DNA from: Vibrio aerogenes
Lineage (GTDB): Bacteria; Pseudomonadota; Gammaproteobacteria; Enterobacterales; Vibrionaceae
DNA length: 64,000 bases
Direction: 5' to 3'
NCBI RefSeq assembly: GCF_024346755.1
Contig: NZ_AP024861.1
Span: forward strand, 2,108,001 to 2,172,000
Part shown: positions 8,218-18,083 of the stretch, one piece after another
Layout of the letters: each line of letters opens with the position of its first letter
Numbering within the stretch: position 1 is the stretch's first letter
Position numbers and translations under genes: made by a program
The notes under the pieces: generated by a model
The model's database searches: none
Told to the model about the DNA's origin: nothing
Seen by the model: only the letters and a program-made list of their open reading frames with translations

Positions 8218-8586
8218 ATGTTTCAAGTAGTATTAAGATATCTGATATCTTTCTGTGTCATATTTATCTGTTTATGGGCTGGTTTAACCATTCAACACTG
8301 GCTTCATCTCTCTATTCCCGGCAGTGTTATCGGCATGATTATTCTGTTCATGTTACTTTCATCTGGTATTTTACCCGTCACATGGGTTCAGCCCGGCGCA
8401 AGCCTGTTCATCCGGTACATGGTTTTTTTGTTTATCCCGGTGAGTGTAGGCTTAATGAGTCATTTCGATATCTTAATCGATAATGCTTTTTCAATTTTTC
8501 TCAGTGTGGTTGTCGGAAGCGCTATCGTGCTCATTTGTATGGGAACAGCGCTGGATCGTTACCTGAAACGGAAGGAGCATTCATAA
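8218..8586 (+). CDS. lrgA: CidA/LrgA family membrane protein
   Basis: A 122-residue integral membrane protein of the CidA/LrgA (holin-like) family, with four hydrophobic segments and the GSVIGMIILFMLL region characteristic of the family. Members work with LrgB/CidB partners. They have been linked to murein hydrolase export or lysis control and, in other bacteria, to pyruvate or small-metabolite transport; the role here is not established. I chose the ATG before FQVVLRY because it fits family length. Its TAA stop overlaps the ATG of the next gene by one base (TAATG), so the two are translationally coupled. Confidence 0.82.
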   Translation: MFQVVLRYLISFCVIFICLWAGLTIQHWLHLSIPGSVIGMIILFMLLSSGILPVTWVQPGASLFIRYMVFLFIPVSVGLMSHFDILIDNAFSIFLSVVVGSAIVLICMGTALDRYLKRKEHS

Positions 8587-9272
8587 TGTGGCTGGTCATC
8601 ACGATTATCGTTTTTCTGTTTGCACGCTGGTTATGTAACAAACTAAAAAATCCGCTGGCAAATCCATTACTTCTGAGCGTTATCATTTTGATTTCTTTGC
8701 TCATGCTGACAGGTGTTCCCTACCCGGCCTACGCCAAAGATACCTCGGTGATCAATTTTTTATTGCAACCCGCAGTCGTCGCTCTGGCTTACCCGCTGTA
8801 CGAACAATTACCACAAATCAGAGCAAACTGGCGGGTGATTTTAGCTGCCTGTACAATAGGAAGTGTGATGTCAATGATTTCCACCGGCCTGATCGCTGTC
8901 GCGCTGAATACAGACAATACACTGATTGCAGCACTGCTGCCGAAATCAGTGACAACACCAATTGCCATGGAAATCACCTCCAGCCTGGGAGGAGAAGCTT
9001 CCATTACAGCAATTCTCGTGGTCATTGCCGGGTTATTCGGGGCTGTTTGCGCTTACCCGGTTTATAAACGGCTGAATATCACGCACCCGATAGCTAAAGG
9101 GCTGACCATGGGGGCAGTTTCTCACGCATTAGGTACTGCAACCAGTGCCGAAAAAGCGCCGCAGGATGCGGCGTTCAGCTCGCTGGCACTGGTGTTATGC
9201 GGCATCATCACTTCAATTCTGGCTCCAACATTTTATACACTCGCACTATGGTTTGCTGATTTTATCAGTTAA
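8586..9272 (+). CDS. lrgB: LrgB/CidB family membrane protein
   Basis: A 228-residue polytopic inner-membrane protein of the LrgB family. Family marks are LNKPLANPLLL-like sequence near residue 20, FLLQPAVVALAYPLYEQ around 57-73, and the glycine-rich GLTMGAVSHALGTATSAEKAP around residue 176 on. A good ribosome binding site (aaggag) sits inside the 3' end of the preceding gene. It presumably forms a complex with the upstream CidA/LrgA-type protein. A long imperfect hairpin closes the operon. Confidence 0.85.
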   Translation: MWLVITIIVFLFARWLCNKLKNPLANPLLLSVIILISLLMLTGVPYPAYAKDTSVINFLLQPAVVALAYPLYEQLPQIRANWRVILAACTIGSVMSMISTGLIAVALNTDNTLIAALLPKSVTTPIAMEITSSLGGEASITAILVVIAGLFGAVCAYPVYKRLNITHPIAKGLTMGAVSHALGTATSAEKAPQDAAFSSLALVLCGIITSILAPTFYTLALWFADFIS

Positions 9273-9282
9273 AACACATCCA

Positions 9283-9321
9283 GCCTTCCTGTCCGGTACA
9301 ACAAATATCGGGCAGGAAGGC
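9283..9321 (+). terminator. Long hairpin after lrgAB, no T run
   Basis: GCCTTCCTGTCCG pairs with CGGGCAGGAAGGC over 13 bp (one G-T pair) around a 13-base loop. There is no T run, so it may protect the 3' end or pause polymerase rather than act as a canonical terminator. Confidence 0.45.
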
Positions 9322-9395
9322 ACAAACAACAATCAATGACTTTCTCACCATCAAACAACACATCGCGATTATTCCTCGTGTTATCGCACATTTAT

Positions 9396-9489
9396 TTTGA
9401 AATATGTCACAAATGCAATGAAATAATTAATAGATGTCTCGTATTATTTATATGCATGTCACACTGTATATAAAAATCTAAGCTAATAT
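9396..9489 (+). promoter_or_regulatory. cdd promoter with tandem CRP-like sites and CytR-like octamers
   Basis: TTTGA-N6-TCACA (9396-9411) is a good CRP site. A weaker half site TTATA-N6-TCACA is centred near 9455. The -10 is TAATAT at 9484-9489, putting the two centres at about -41 and -93, 52 bases apart. CytR-like octamers lie near or in the sites (AATGCAAT at 9412-9419, TATGCATG at 9451-9458). This is the geometry of CRP/CytR-controlled nucleoside promoters in enterics. Confidence 0.5.
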
Positions 9490-9521
9490 AAAAAAGTTGA
9501 TTACTTCAGAGAAAGAATGAT

Positions 9522-10415
9522 ATGACCCTAAACATCTCTCAGGCCCTGACAAAAATTCCGGCCGAATTACGCTCATATCTGACCCCTGTAATATCCCATC
9601 ACGAATTTTCAGGTCAGTTAAGTCCCCGGCAAGTGAATCAGTTAGCCAGTCTGGCAAAGACTGATGCATCAGCTATTCCGTTAAAACTCCTTCCTTTAGC
9701 CGCTGCGTATGCACTCACGCCCATCTCTGATTTTCAGGTTGGCGCTATCGCCAGAGGGTTCTCCGGCACACTTTATTTTGGTGCCAATATGGAATTCGCC
9801 AAAACTCAGATGGGGCAAACAATTCATGCAGAACAGGCCGCCATTTCGCACGCGTGGATGTCGGGAGAAACGGCGCTGACAGATATCATCATCGACACAC
9901 CACCGTGTGGCCATTGCAGACAATTTATGAATGAACTGACCAGTGCAGACACATTACAGATTCAGCTCCCGGATAAACCAGCCTGCGGATTACATCATTA
10001 CCTGCCGGAAGCCTTCGGGCCGGGAGATCTGGGAATCACTTCCGGATTAATGTCTGAAAAAAACCATATGAAACACATCAATACTCAGGATGAACTTGTT
10101 CTTTGTGCGCTTCATGCATTAAATCAAAGTCACGCGCCTTACAGCCAAAACTACAGTGGGGTTGCGGTTCAGATGCGTGATCAGAAAATTTATATGGGTG
10201 CCTATGCTGAAAACGCAGCTTTTAATCCAAGCCTTCCACCGCTTCAGGTTGCTCTGGTGCAAGCCAGAATGGGAGGACATGAACTCAATGAGATTCAGCG
10301 GGTTGTGCTGACAGAAATGAGTCATGCGACCGTCAGTCATTTGATCGACACACAATATGTCCTCAGACAAATCGGTCCTTTGCTCGAATGTGAATATCAC
10401 CAGATTGACGAATAG
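9522..10415 (+). CDS. cdd: Cytidine deaminase
   Basis: This enzyme converts cytidine and deoxycytidine to uridine and deoxyuridine in pyrimidine salvage. At 297 residues it is the long, two-domain homodimeric form typical of gamma-proteobacteria. The N-terminal catalytic domain contains HAEQAA (zinc histidine and catalytic glutamate, about residues 103-108) and PCGHC (two zinc cysteines, about 127-131). The C-terminal domain is the degenerate repeat. agaaag precedes the ATG. A 9-bp hairpin (10439-10468) follows the gene without a T run. Expression is probably controlled by CRP and CytR, judging from the upstream sites. Confidence 0.93.
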   Translation: MTLNISQALTKIPAELRSYLTPVISHHEFSGQLSPRQVNQLASLAKTDASAIPLKLLPLAAAYALTPISDFQVGAIARGFSGTLYFGANMEFAKTQMGQTIHAEQAAISHAWMSGETALTDIIIDTPPCGHCRQFMNELTSADTLQIQLPDKPACGLHHYLPEAFGPGDLGITSGLMSEKNHMKHINTQDELVLCALHALNQSHAPYSQNYSGVAVQMRDQKIYMGAYAENAAFNPSLPPLQVALVQARMGGHELNEIQRVVLTEMSHATVSHLIDTQYVLRQIGPLLECEYHQIDE

Positions 10416-10438
10416 TCATCACTCTCCGTCCACGCTCT

Positions 10439-10468
10439 AGGGAAAAGAGATAAGAGTCACTTTTCCCT
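10439..10468 (+). terminator. Hairpin after cdd
   Basis: AGGGAAAAG/CTTTTCCCT forms a 9-bp perfect stem with a 12-base loop. No T run follows, so it is only a weak terminator candidate. Confidence 0.35.
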
Positions 10469-10541
10469 GACGCCTGCCAAAACAAAAAATTCATCATGAA
10501 AACATCAAGCTCCGGCCGAATCCACGCTTCATCGACCCAGA

Positions 10542-10579
10542 ACGCAAACGTTTGCTTTCATCGGAAAAATCAGTATGAT
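10542..10579 (+). promoter_or_regulatory. PurR box over the purT promoter
   Basis: ACGCAAACGTTTGCTT (10542-10557) is an essentially perfect PurR operator. It overlaps a plausible -35 (TTGCTT) that stands 16 bases before TATGAT (10574-10579), so bound PurR would block polymerase. A purR gene is present at 38.2 kb in this window. Confidence 0.85.
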
Positions 10580-10615
10580 TGCCGCAAAATCTGAATGATG
10601 AACAGAGGTTATGGC

Positions 10616-11809
10616 ATGTTTGGAACAGCAACAACAAAAGGTGCAACACGGGTTCTTCTTCTGGGAGCAGGAGAGCTGGGCAAAGAGGTTGCCATTGAAT
10701 GCCAAAGGCTGGGACTGGAGGTGGTTGCATGTGATAAATATGCCAATGCACCAGCCATGCAGGTTGCTCATCGAGCGCATGTCTTTGATATGTTAGATGG
10801 TGAGAAATTACAGCAGATTATCGAACAGGAGCGTCCAGACTATGTTGTGCCGGAGGTTGAAGCAATAGCAACGGCAACATTAGCAAAAATGGAGCAACAA
10901 GGTGTCTGTGTCATTCCTACAGCGCATGCAACACAACTGACCATGAACCGTGAAGGTATCCGTCGTCTGGCCGCTGAAGAGTTAAACCTGAAAACTTCAC
11001 CCTATCGGTTTGCAGACAATTATAAAGATTTTTGTCAGGCCGTGGCAGAAATTGGAACGCCATGTGTTGTTAAGCCGGTGATGAGCTCTTCAGGAAAAGG
11101 ACAAAGTGTTATCAGAACTGAAGCTGAAATTGATCAGGCATGGCATTACTCACAAGATGGCGGTCGTTCCGGTGCGGGAAGAGTCATTATCGAAGGATTT
11201 ATCGATTTTGATTATGAAATTACCCAGCTCACGGTCAGTGCCGTCGATGGGATTCATTTTTGTGATCCAATCGGTCACCGTCAGGAAGATGGAGATTATC
11301 GTGAATCCTGGCAACCTCAGGCAATGTCAGAAAAAGCGTTGGCAGCAGCAAAGGTCACGGCAGAAAAAATCGTCACAGCATTAGGCGGATTTGGTCTCTT
11401 CGGTGTCGAACTCTTTATTCAGGGTGATCAGGTTATTTTCAATGAAGTCTCCCCCCGCCCTCACGATACCGGGCTGGTCACATTAATATCCCAGAATATG
11501 TCTGAGTTTGCACTCCATGTCCGTGCTTTTACCAAATTGCCAATCGGACATATTTCCCGCTATCATCCGGCCGCCTCGGTGGCACTTCTGGGTCATGGCA
11601 CCTCACAAAATGTCAGATATGAAGGATTAGCAGAAGCTCTGGCGATTCCGGCTACCCAGCTACGTCTTTTTGGTAAACCTGAGATTGATGGCAGACGGAG
11701 AATGGGAGTTGTACTGGCTACCGGGGAAGATACCGGACAAGCCAAAAAACGGGCTCTGGACAGTGCCGCCCGAATCAAAATAGCCTGTGATTCCACCTTA
11801 ATCAGGTAA
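10616..11809 (+). CDS. purT: Formate-dependent phosphoribosylglycinamide formyltransferase PurT
   Basis: PurT is an ATP-grasp enzyme that formylates GAR using formate and ATP, the folate-independent route of step three in purine synthesis. The ATG before FGTATTKG is chosen because agagg sits upstream and homologues begin the same way, giving 397 residues. The N-terminal preATP-grasp domain has [11 protein letters not shown]. The ATP-grasp core contains [30 protein letters not shown] and GLFGVELFI, then [12 protein letters not shown] for metal binding. Purine repression by PurR is predicted from the operator upstream. Confidence 0.95.
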   Translation: MFGTATTKGATRVLLLGAGELGKEVAIECQRLGLEVVACDKYANAPAMQVAHRAHVFDMLDGEKLQQIIEQERPDYVVPEVEAIATATLAKMEQQGVCVIPTAHATQLTMNREGIRRLAAEELNLKTSPYRFADNYKDFCQAVAEIGTPCVVKPVMSSSGKGQSVIRTEAEIDQAWHYSQDGGRSGAGRVIIEGFIDFDYEITQLTVSAVDGIHFCDPIGHRQEDGDYRESWQPQAMSEKALAAAKVTAEKIVTALGGFGLFGVELFIQGDQVIFNEVSPRPHDTGLVTLISQNMSEFALHVRAFTKLPIGHISRYHPAASVALLGHGTSQNVRYEGLAEALAIPATQLRLFGKPEIDGRRRMGVVLATGEDTGQAKKRALDSAARIKIACDSTLIR

Positions 11810-11819
11810 AACAAACATG

Positions 11820-11842
11820 AAGGAGCTGACAGCTCCTTTCTT
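11820..11842 (+). terminator. Intrinsic terminator after purT
   Basis: AAGGAGCT-GAC-AGCTCCTT is followed by TCTTATATT, a short stem with a moderately T-rich tail. It sits immediately after the purT stop. Confidence 0.65.
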
Positions 11843-11921
11843 ATATTGATTCAAACACCCGGAAAATACTCAAACAACCACAAAGATACATAATTTCAGG
11901 TGGCTTGAGTCAATGCCTGAA

Positions 11922-12566
11922 TCAGTTTTTCTCAATCAACCACACATCACCATCCGGAAACCCACCAGACTCGAATTCCGTTTCCTCAGATCCCAAAAGC
12001 ACGGATTCTGACAGGCAGGCGATTCGGCAATGAGGAAATAATCGCTCGAGATCACTTTGCTGTACAGGAAAAATTCCCTCAAATTCATCAGAGTGTTCAT
12101 AATGAGCGCTAATCAGCAGAATCCGTCCTCCGGTTTTCAGCAAAGCAAGCAACCGTTCGGCATACTGCTGCCTCTCTTCCGGGGAAATAACCACCATTGC
12201 CGCACGATCATAAATCAAGTCAACAGCTGGCAGAGGCGCAGTAAAAAAATCCCCCCGATACAGGTTCAGTTCATCAAACTGATATAACTCATGGGATGAA
12301 TCAACACGAGTCACAAGCGGTGTATAAAAGTTTTCTGCAAAGAGAGCTCTGACAGCAATTTCACTGACTTCAACGCCATAAACTTCCTGATGCCGGGAAG
12401 CCAGCCAAACAAGGTCTTCACTTTTACCACATAGTGGCACCAATACTTTTTCATCCTGCTGCGGTAAAAGTCTGGTCCAATACTTTAGCAAAAATGGGTT
12501 TTCCTGAACCTGATGAAAGCTGATCTGGTTGGAAGCCCATTTCTCCAGCCAATAATCGATCTTCAC
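11922..12566 (-). CDS. tpm: Thiopurine S-methyltransferase
   Basis: A 214-residue SAM-dependent methyltransferase of the TPMT family, which in bacteria can methylate thiopurines and selenium or tellurium oxyanions. The start WLEKWASNQISFHQ is typical. VLVPLCGKSEDLVWLA (about residues 41-56) is the SAM-binding loop, GVEVSEIAV follows, and YDRAAMVVISPEERQQYA (about 119-136) is a family hallmark. It is monocistronic and convergent with purT. A 12-bp perfect hairpin lies just upstream of its start. The physiological substrate here is unknown. Confidence 0.9.
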   Translation of the reverse strand: MKIDYWLEKWASNQISFHQVQENPFLLKYWTRLLPQQDEKVLVPLCGKSEDLVWLASRHQEVYGVEVSEIAVRALFAENFYTPLVTRVDSSHELYQFDELNLYRGDFFTAPLPAVDLIYDRAAMVVISPEERQQYAERLLALLKTGGRILLISAHYEHSDEFEGIFPVQQSDLERLFPHCRIACLSESVLLGSEETEFESGGFPDGDVWLIEKN

Positions 12567-12591
12567 AATAATAATACCCGTATAAACTAAA

Positions 12592-12619
12592 TGAGCTTAT
12601 GTCAAACGACATAAGCTCA
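12592..12619. repeat. 12-bp perfect inverted repeat upstream of tpm
   Basis: TGAGCTTATGTC-aaac-GACATAAGCTCA is a perfect hairpin 26 bases before the tpm start. It has no adjacent T run on either strand, so it is more likely an operator, a 5'-UTR stem or a second stop element after the ihfA terminator than an intrinsic terminator of its own. Confidence 0.5.
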
Positions 12620-12645
12620 AATACATAAAAGCCCCAGAGAAATCG

Positions 12646-12667
12646 AAAGACCACCTCAGTGGTCTTT
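12646..12667 (-). terminator. Terminator after ihfA
   Basis: AAAGACCAC/GTGGTCTTT forms a 9-bp stem with a 4-base loop, followed on the minus strand by a T-rich tail (TTTCGATTTC). It lies 15 bases past the ihfA stop. Confidence 0.65.
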
Positions 12668-12681
12668 CATATTCTCAGTCA

Positions 12682-12972
12682 TTATGAGTCAATATTCTCG
12701 ACCCGGGCCTTCAGCTTTTGTCCCGGACGGAATGTCACAACACGCCTCGCAGAAATGGGAATATCTTCACCTGTTTTGGGATTTCGTCCGGGACGTTCAT
12801 TCTTATCCCTGAGATCGAAATTACCAAAGCCAGATAATTTAACCTGTTCCCCATTCTCTAACGCTTTGCGTATTTCCTCAAAAAAAGCTTCAACCGTTTC
12901 CTTGGCATCCCGTTTACTAAAATCAAGCTTCTCAAACAGGTTTTCAGCCAAATCGGCCTTTGTGAGCGCCAT
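12682..12972 (-). CDS. ihfA: Integration host factor subunit alpha
   Basis: The 96-residue alpha subunit of IHF bends DNA sharply at specific sites, aiding recombination, replication and sigma54 promoter activation. The HU-fold is complete: [16 protein letters not shown] at the start, [17 protein letters not shown] for the beta-saddle, [14 protein letters not shown] for the DNA-intercalating arm with its conserved proline, and [11 protein letters not shown] at the end. As in enteric bacteria it lies downstream of pheST. Here a strong pheT terminator and a 409-base gap separate them, so ihfA is likely transcribed from its own promoter. Confidence 0.95.
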   Translation of the reverse strand: MALTKADLAENLFEKLDFSKRDAKETVEAFFEEIRKALENGEQVKLSGFGNFDLRDKNERPGRNPKTGEDIPISARRVVTFRPGQKLKARVENIDS

Positions 12973-13381
12973 AAACTTTCCTCAAAGCTGTACCAACCAC
13001 ACTGCCAGAATTGCAGTCCCAAAGCATTTTTTATCAACCAATCAACAACATATCGGCCACACGCTAATTAGTGTATGCCAACCTTATGATTTACGCCAAC
13101 TTTTTTATTAAATCGATGATAAAATGCTCACATTCATCACAAAGAAAATGTATTTTACATTTAACATATTTCACAATAATTGATTGATTTAAAGATAGAA
13201 TTAGTCAAAAGCGTCAAAAAATAAAATAAAACCCGATATTTCTGTCAATAACGGAATTTTGTTCAGATTCAGTCTGAAATGCAACGTTGTGAATAAATAT
13301 TATGCTTCAAATACACATAAAAAAAGCAGACTGATTAATAAATATCAGTCTGCTTTATCAAAAGGTTAGCGGATTTTTCAA
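12973..13381. other. Intergenic region between pheT and ihfA
   Basis: These 409 bases hold the pheT terminator near the right end and an AT-rich ihfA upstream region. No gene is visible. A CTG-N9-CAG sequence near 13000 is one base short of a LexA box. Confidence 0.5.
13316..13356 (-). terminator. Intrinsic terminator after pheT
   Basis: AAAGCAGACTGAT/ATCAGTCTGCTTT is a 13-bp perfect stem with an 8-base loop, followed on the minus strand by more than five Ts. Confidence 0.88.
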
Positions 13382-15769
13382 TTAATCCCGTAACGTTGCA
13401 TCATATTTTCCGGAAACAGCTGCCAAAATATCTGCAACCGCAGAGGAAATATCCGGTTCTTCTAATGTTTTTTCGTCAGATTGTAATGTCAAAGCAATTG
13501 CAAGGCTCTTCTTACCGTCTTCAACACCTTGACCGACATACACATCAAACAGTTTTGCATCTTTCAGGTATTGATGACCACTTTCCAGACAGGCAGAAAC
13601 AATATTGCCTGAGTCAATACTTTGATCAACCACCAAAGCGATATCCCGGCGGTTTGACGGGAATCTGGAAACCGCACCAATTTCAGGAATCAGGCGCTGA
13701 TTCACGGCATTCCATTCAAGTTCAAACACAACGGTCCGGCCATTCAGTCCAAACTTCCGTTCCAGCTCCGGATGCACAGTGCCGATAACACCAATCTGAC
13801 GACCTTCATGCAGAATTGCCGCAGTCTGGCCCGGATGTAATGCGGGATGTTTTGCAGCAGTAAAACTATAAGCGCCCTGATTAGACGTGAGCTCCAGAAT
13901 GGCTTCCACATCCCCTTTCAGATCGTAAAAGTCAACAGTTTTACTGTCCAGCGCCCAATGTTCATCAGTCTGTGGTCCGGCAATCACACCTGCTAAGACA
14001 GGCTCCTGACGAATTCCCATCTCTGCCGTCTCATCAGGAACAAACCTGAGCCCGTATTCGAATAAACGAACACGCGGTTGCTGACGTTTCTGGTTATGAA
14101 TCACCGTATTCAGCAGCCCCTGAATTAAACCCAGACGCATTGCTGACATCTCAACAGAGATAGGACTTGGCAGGATTAACGGTTCAACATCCGGCACAAT
14201 CAGTTTCTGTTGTTCTGGCTCAACAAAGCTATAAGTAATCGCTTCATGATAACCACGATCAACCAGCAGATCTCTGACCCGTTTTAATGACAAATCAGCT
14301 TCTTTATACTGATTCATTGTCAATGCAGCAGCTGGCGCCTGAACCGGAATATTGTCATACCCATAAATACGTCCGACTTCTTCAATCAAATCCTGTTCAA
14401 TCGCAATATCAAAACGCCAGGTCGATGCTGTTGCATGCCAGCCATTTTCTTTGACATCAACAGACATCCCCAAACGGGAAAGAATATCCACCACATCTTC
14501 ATCCGGAATATGATGGCCAAGCAACTTATCCAGCTTTTCACGACGCAGTAAAACCTGATTTGGCTGAGGCAACTCAGACGCGGATTCTGCCACATTCACC
14601 GGTGCAACATCACCCCCACAAATCTCAACCATCAGCTGTGTGGCACGCTCCATAGCATTCATCTGAAGCGCATAGTCAACACCGCGCTCGAAACGCATGG
14701 AAGAGTCAGTATGAAGTCCATAGCTGCGTGCCCGGCCACGAATGACCGCAGGGGCAAAAAATGCACTTTCCAACAGTACATCTTTAGTCTCAGCGCTGAC
14801 GCCTGAACCTTCACCGCCAAAAATACCAGCCAGTGCCAGCGCTTTGCTGTGATCGGCAATCACCAGTGTATCCGCATTCAGTTTTGCTTCAGTGCCATCA
14901 AGCAAGGTCAGTTGTTCATCCTGCCTTGCCATCCGCACAACAATTCCGCCGTCGATCTGAGATAAATCAAAAGCATGCATCGGCTGACCTTGCTCCAACA
15001 TCACGTAGTTGGTAATGTCAACAACAGGATCAATAGAGCGAATGCCACAACGACGCAGCTTTTCCTGCATCCATAAAGGTGTTTCCGCCTTAACATTTAC
15101 ATTCCGGATCACCCGGCCAAGGTAACGCGGACAACCTTCAGGCGCCTGAATATCGATCGCAACCTGATCATCAATCGCTGGCTGTACCGCTTCAATTTGT
15201 GGCTCAGTCACATCAATCCGGTTCAGAACACCTACCTCACGAGCCATCCCTCTCAAACTGAAGCAGTCAGCACGGTTTGAGGTCAAATCAACATCAATGG
15301 TTACATCGTTCAAAGCCAGGAACTCACGAAAATCGGTCCCGTTCACGCTATCAGCAGGTAACTCAAGAATGCCATCAGACTCGACATCAATCCCCAGTTC
15401 AGAGAACGAACACAGCATGCCATGAGACGGCTGACCCCGTAACTTCGCTTTTTTAATTTTAAAATCACCCGGTAGCACGGCACCTACCGTTGCAACAGCG
15501 ACTTTCAGTCCCTGACGACAATTCGGCGCACCACACACAATATCAAGCAGCTCAGCGTCACCGACATCAACTTTAGTCACACGTAATTTATCTGCATCAG
15601 GATGCTGTTCACATTCAACAACCTGACCGATTTTGACACCGGTAAAAGAGCCAGCGACAGGTACAACATCGTCAACTTCAAGACCTGCCATCGTAATCTG
15701 GTGAGAGAGTTCATCGGTTGTCACGGAAGGATTCACCCATTCCCGCAACCATGATTCACTGAATTTCAT
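13382..15769 (-). CDS. pheT: Phenylalanyl-tRNA synthetase beta subunit
   Basis: The beta chain of the alpha2-beta2 phenylalanyl-tRNA synthetase carries the tRNA-binding and editing functions. At 795 residues it has the full bacterial layout: an N-terminal OB-fold tRNA-binding domain ([18 protein letters not shown]), the B3/B4 editing domain, the B5 domain, a degenerate class II core, and the C-terminal ferredoxin-like anticodon-binding domain ([13 protein letters not shown]). It follows pheS by 16 bases in the same operon. A strong terminator follows it. Confidence 0.96.
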   Translation of the reverse strand: MKFSESWLREWVNPSVTTDELSHQITMAGLEVDDVVPVAGSFTGVKIGQVVECEQHPDADKLRVTKVDVGDAELLDIVCGAPNCRQGLKVAVATVGAVLPGDFKIKKAKLRGQPSHGMLCSFSELGIDVESDGILELPADSVNGTDFREFLALNDVTIDVDLTSNRADCFSLRGMAREVGVLNRIDVTEPQIEAVQPAIDDQVAIDIQAPEGCPRYLGRVIRNVNVKAETPLWMQEKLRRCGIRSIDPVVDITNYVMLEQGQPMHAFDLSQIDGGIVVRMARQDEQLTLLDGTEAKLNADTLVIADHSKALALAGIFGGEGSGVSAETKDVLLESAFFAPAVIRGRARSYGLHTDSSMRFERGVDYALQMNAMERATQLMVEICGGDVAPVNVAESASELPQPNQVLLRREKLDKLLGHHIPDEDVVDILSRLGMSVDVKENGWHATASTWRFDIAIEQDLIEEVGRIYGYDNIPVQAPAAALTMNQYKEADLSLKRVRDLLVDRGYHEAITYSFVEPEQQKLIVPDVEPLILPSPISVEMSAMRLGLIQGLLNTVIHNQKRQQPRVRLFEYGLRFVPDETAEMGIRQEPVLAGVIAGPQTDEHWALDSKTVDFYDLKGDVEAILELTSNQGAYSFTAAKHPALHPGQTAAILHEGRQIGVIGTVHPELERKFGLNGRTVVFELEWNAVNQRLIPEIGAVSRFPSNRRDIALVVDQSIDSGNIVSACLESGHQYLKDAKLFDVYVGQGVEDGKKSLAIALTLQSDEKTLEEPDISSAVADILAAVSGKYDATLRD

Positions 15770-15786
15770 TCTATTTTGCCCCTGAA

Positions 15787-16812
<1,026 letters not shown>

Positions 16813-16886
16813 TTAGGTGACCTGAATTGATTTCCTGGAAATTTAAAACTAATTAATACCTGATTCCAAAATCAGAATAGCTTCGT

Positions 16887-16931
16887 TTCAGAGTATCTGT
16901 TTTCGTAACCGATACAGAATTTACTCTGAAA
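16887..16931. repeat. Imperfect long hairpin upstream of pheS
   Basis: TTTCAGAGTATCTGT pairs with ACAGA-att-TACTCTGAAA around a short loop, one 3-base bulge. Neither strand has a T run after it. It overlaps the stop codon of the degraded reading frame next to it. Function unknown. Confidence 0.4.
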
Positions 16932-17103
16932 AAATAAGCGTCTTGAGGTAATAGGCACACATAGTAACGAAAGCTGCATCTAAAGCCAAACTGTAATCGC
17001 TTTTCTGGCGATGATTGAACCACTCATACCATTCTAAGTAATCTTCTGATCTGGATATATCTGGTTCCGCAAACCGCCAAGCGCCCCACCAGACACATCC
17101 AGA
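16921..17103 (-). pseudogene. Unrecognised gene fragment without start codon
   Basis: A 60-codon frame on the minus strand, bounded upstream by an in-frame TGA and without any usable start, reads like true protein. It contains WWGAWRFAEPDIS, then EDYLEWYEWFNHR and YSLALDAAFVTMCAYYLK, and ends at TAA. The tryptophan- and tyrosine-rich, amphipathic pattern is unlike random shadow frames. I do not recognise the family. Its first codons run into the dispersed 46-base repeat also found near 28.3 kb, suggesting a rearranged or mobile origin (inference). Confidence 0.35.
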
Positions 17104-17130
17104 TGATCAGTTTATTTTCCAGATTAGTAT
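17085..17130 (+). repeat. Dispersed 46-bp repeat, copy 1
   Basis: About 38 of 46 bases match the sequence at 28282-28327 in the same orientation; the core CAGATGATCAGTTTAT is shared exactly. Both copies lie in intergenic DNA downstream of operons. This could be an end of a decayed mobile element or a dispersed intergenic repeat. Confidence 0.6.
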
Positions 17131-17267
17131 CACAGATAAAAATATCATTGCAGTTTCATCAGAAATAGGAATATTAACTAACCGAACTATAATCCGGCAA
17201 AAATCAGAGGTAAGTGAATACTGGATATAATGAATAATTTCAGGGAATACAGACAGAGAAGAGATTC

Positions 17268-17343
17268 TGGAGCGACATACGAGGTTCGAACTCGTGACCT
17301 CAACCTTGGCAAGGTTGCGCTCTACCAACTGAGCTAATGTCGC
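17268..17343 (-). tRNA. glyW: tRNA-Gly(GCC), second copy in operon
   Basis: A 76-base cloverleaf with encoded CCA. The anticodon stem CAACC/GGTTG holds TTGCCAA (anticodon GCC). The acceptor GCGACAT pairs with ATGTCGC. The sequence is identical to the other tRNA-Gly in this operon. Confidence 0.97.
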
Positions 17344-17350
17344 ATAAAGA

Positions 17351-17437
17351 TGGTGCCCCGGGCCGGACTTGAACCGGCACAGCGCGAACGCCGAGGGATT
17401 TTAAATCCCTTGTGTCTACCAATTCCACCACCAGGGC
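17351..17437 (-). tRNA. leuZ: tRNA-Leu(TAA)
   Basis: An 87-base class II tRNA with a long variable arm. The acceptor GCCCTGG pairs with CCGGGGC, with A and an encoded CCA after it. The anticodon stem AGGGA/TCCCT encloses TTTAAAA (anticodon TAA). Confidence 0.97.
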
Positions 17438-17515
17438 ACGCAATTCTGGATTGCGGTGCACTCATTGAAAGAGGAAACACCATCTTAGCACTGTCATTAA
17501 CAATACTAACAAATC

Positions 17516-17591
17516 TGGAGCGACATACGAGGTTCGAACTCGTGACCTCAACCTTGGCAAGGTTGCGCTCTACCAACTGAGCTAATGTCGC
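17516..17591 (-). tRNA. glyW: tRNA-Gly(GCC), first copy in operon
   Basis: A 76-base cloverleaf with encoded CCA, identical to the downstream copy. It stands 3 bases after tRNA-Cys and 78 bases before tRNA-Leu. Confidence 0.97.
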
Positions 17592-17594
17592 AAA

Positions 17595-17668
17595 TGGAGG
17601 CGCGTCCCGGAGTCGAACCGAGGTCCACGGATTTGCAATCCGCTGCATAGCCACTCTGCCAACACGCC
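17595..17668 (-). tRNA. cysT: tRNA-Cys(GCA)
   Basis: A 74-base tRNA with encoded CCA, first in the operon. The anticodon loop is TTGCAAA (anticodon GCA), and GGCGTGT pairs with ACGCGCC in the acceptor stem. Confidence 0.97.
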
Positions 17669-17700
17669 TTAACCAAACCGTCTTGCTTGGTACGGGATGC

Positions 17701-17728
17701 ATTCTACGGATTCAGTACCCTCAGTCAA
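17701..17728 (-). promoter_or_regulatory. Promoter of the tRNA operon
   Basis: On the minus strand TTGACT, a 16-base spacer and TAGAAT stand about 30 bases before tRNA-Cys. The start region is followed by GCATCCCG, a GC-rich discriminator typical of stringently controlled stable-RNA promoters. Confidence 0.75.
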
Positions 17729-18083
17729 CATAATTTTTTTATTTTTGAATCGTTTGCCTATTTTACATTCAAAAGCACCAATTAATCCCCATAAGCAGGC
17801 GATTCGATCAACTTTATTCCGGATTTCACTTCTGTTAAGCCACTGAAAAACTGAGATATACCAAGCTCTGGACAACTCATTTGCTTCATTTACCGTTTTC
17901 GTTACAAAGAAGCGATAATAACAATCTGCAAACAATCAAGCAGGATGAACAATAACCATAAAGTACTTCACAGATTCAATATTTTATAACTTGATATCTG
18001 ACATTTCCGTCAGATGGATATTGTCCTTCAGAAAAGAAATTTCTATGTTAAACAACAACACAGATGACTTTATGGATGTATAG
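17729..18083. other. Intergenic region, tRNA operon / TIGR02647 gene
   Basis: Apart from the tRNA promoter I see no gene here. A 7-bp inverted repeat, ATCTGAC/GTCAGAT at 17996-18015, is the only clear symmetry; it lies about 70 bases before the next gene. Confidence 0.45.

Noticed and set aside
12990..13020. LexA (SOS) box upstream of ihfA
   Set aside because: The sequence is CTG-N9-CAG, one base short of the CTG-N10-CAG spacing, and the inner bases do not match.
17268..17668. tRNA cluster as an attachment site for a nearby island
   Set aside because: No integrase or direct repeat of a tRNA 3' end lies beside it; the integrase remnant is 10 kb away next to sbcB.
17669..17935. An 88-codon minus-strand frame upstream of tRNA-Cys
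   Set aside because: It contains the tRNA operon promoter and ends against tRNA-Cys, with low-complexity composition and no recognisable domain.
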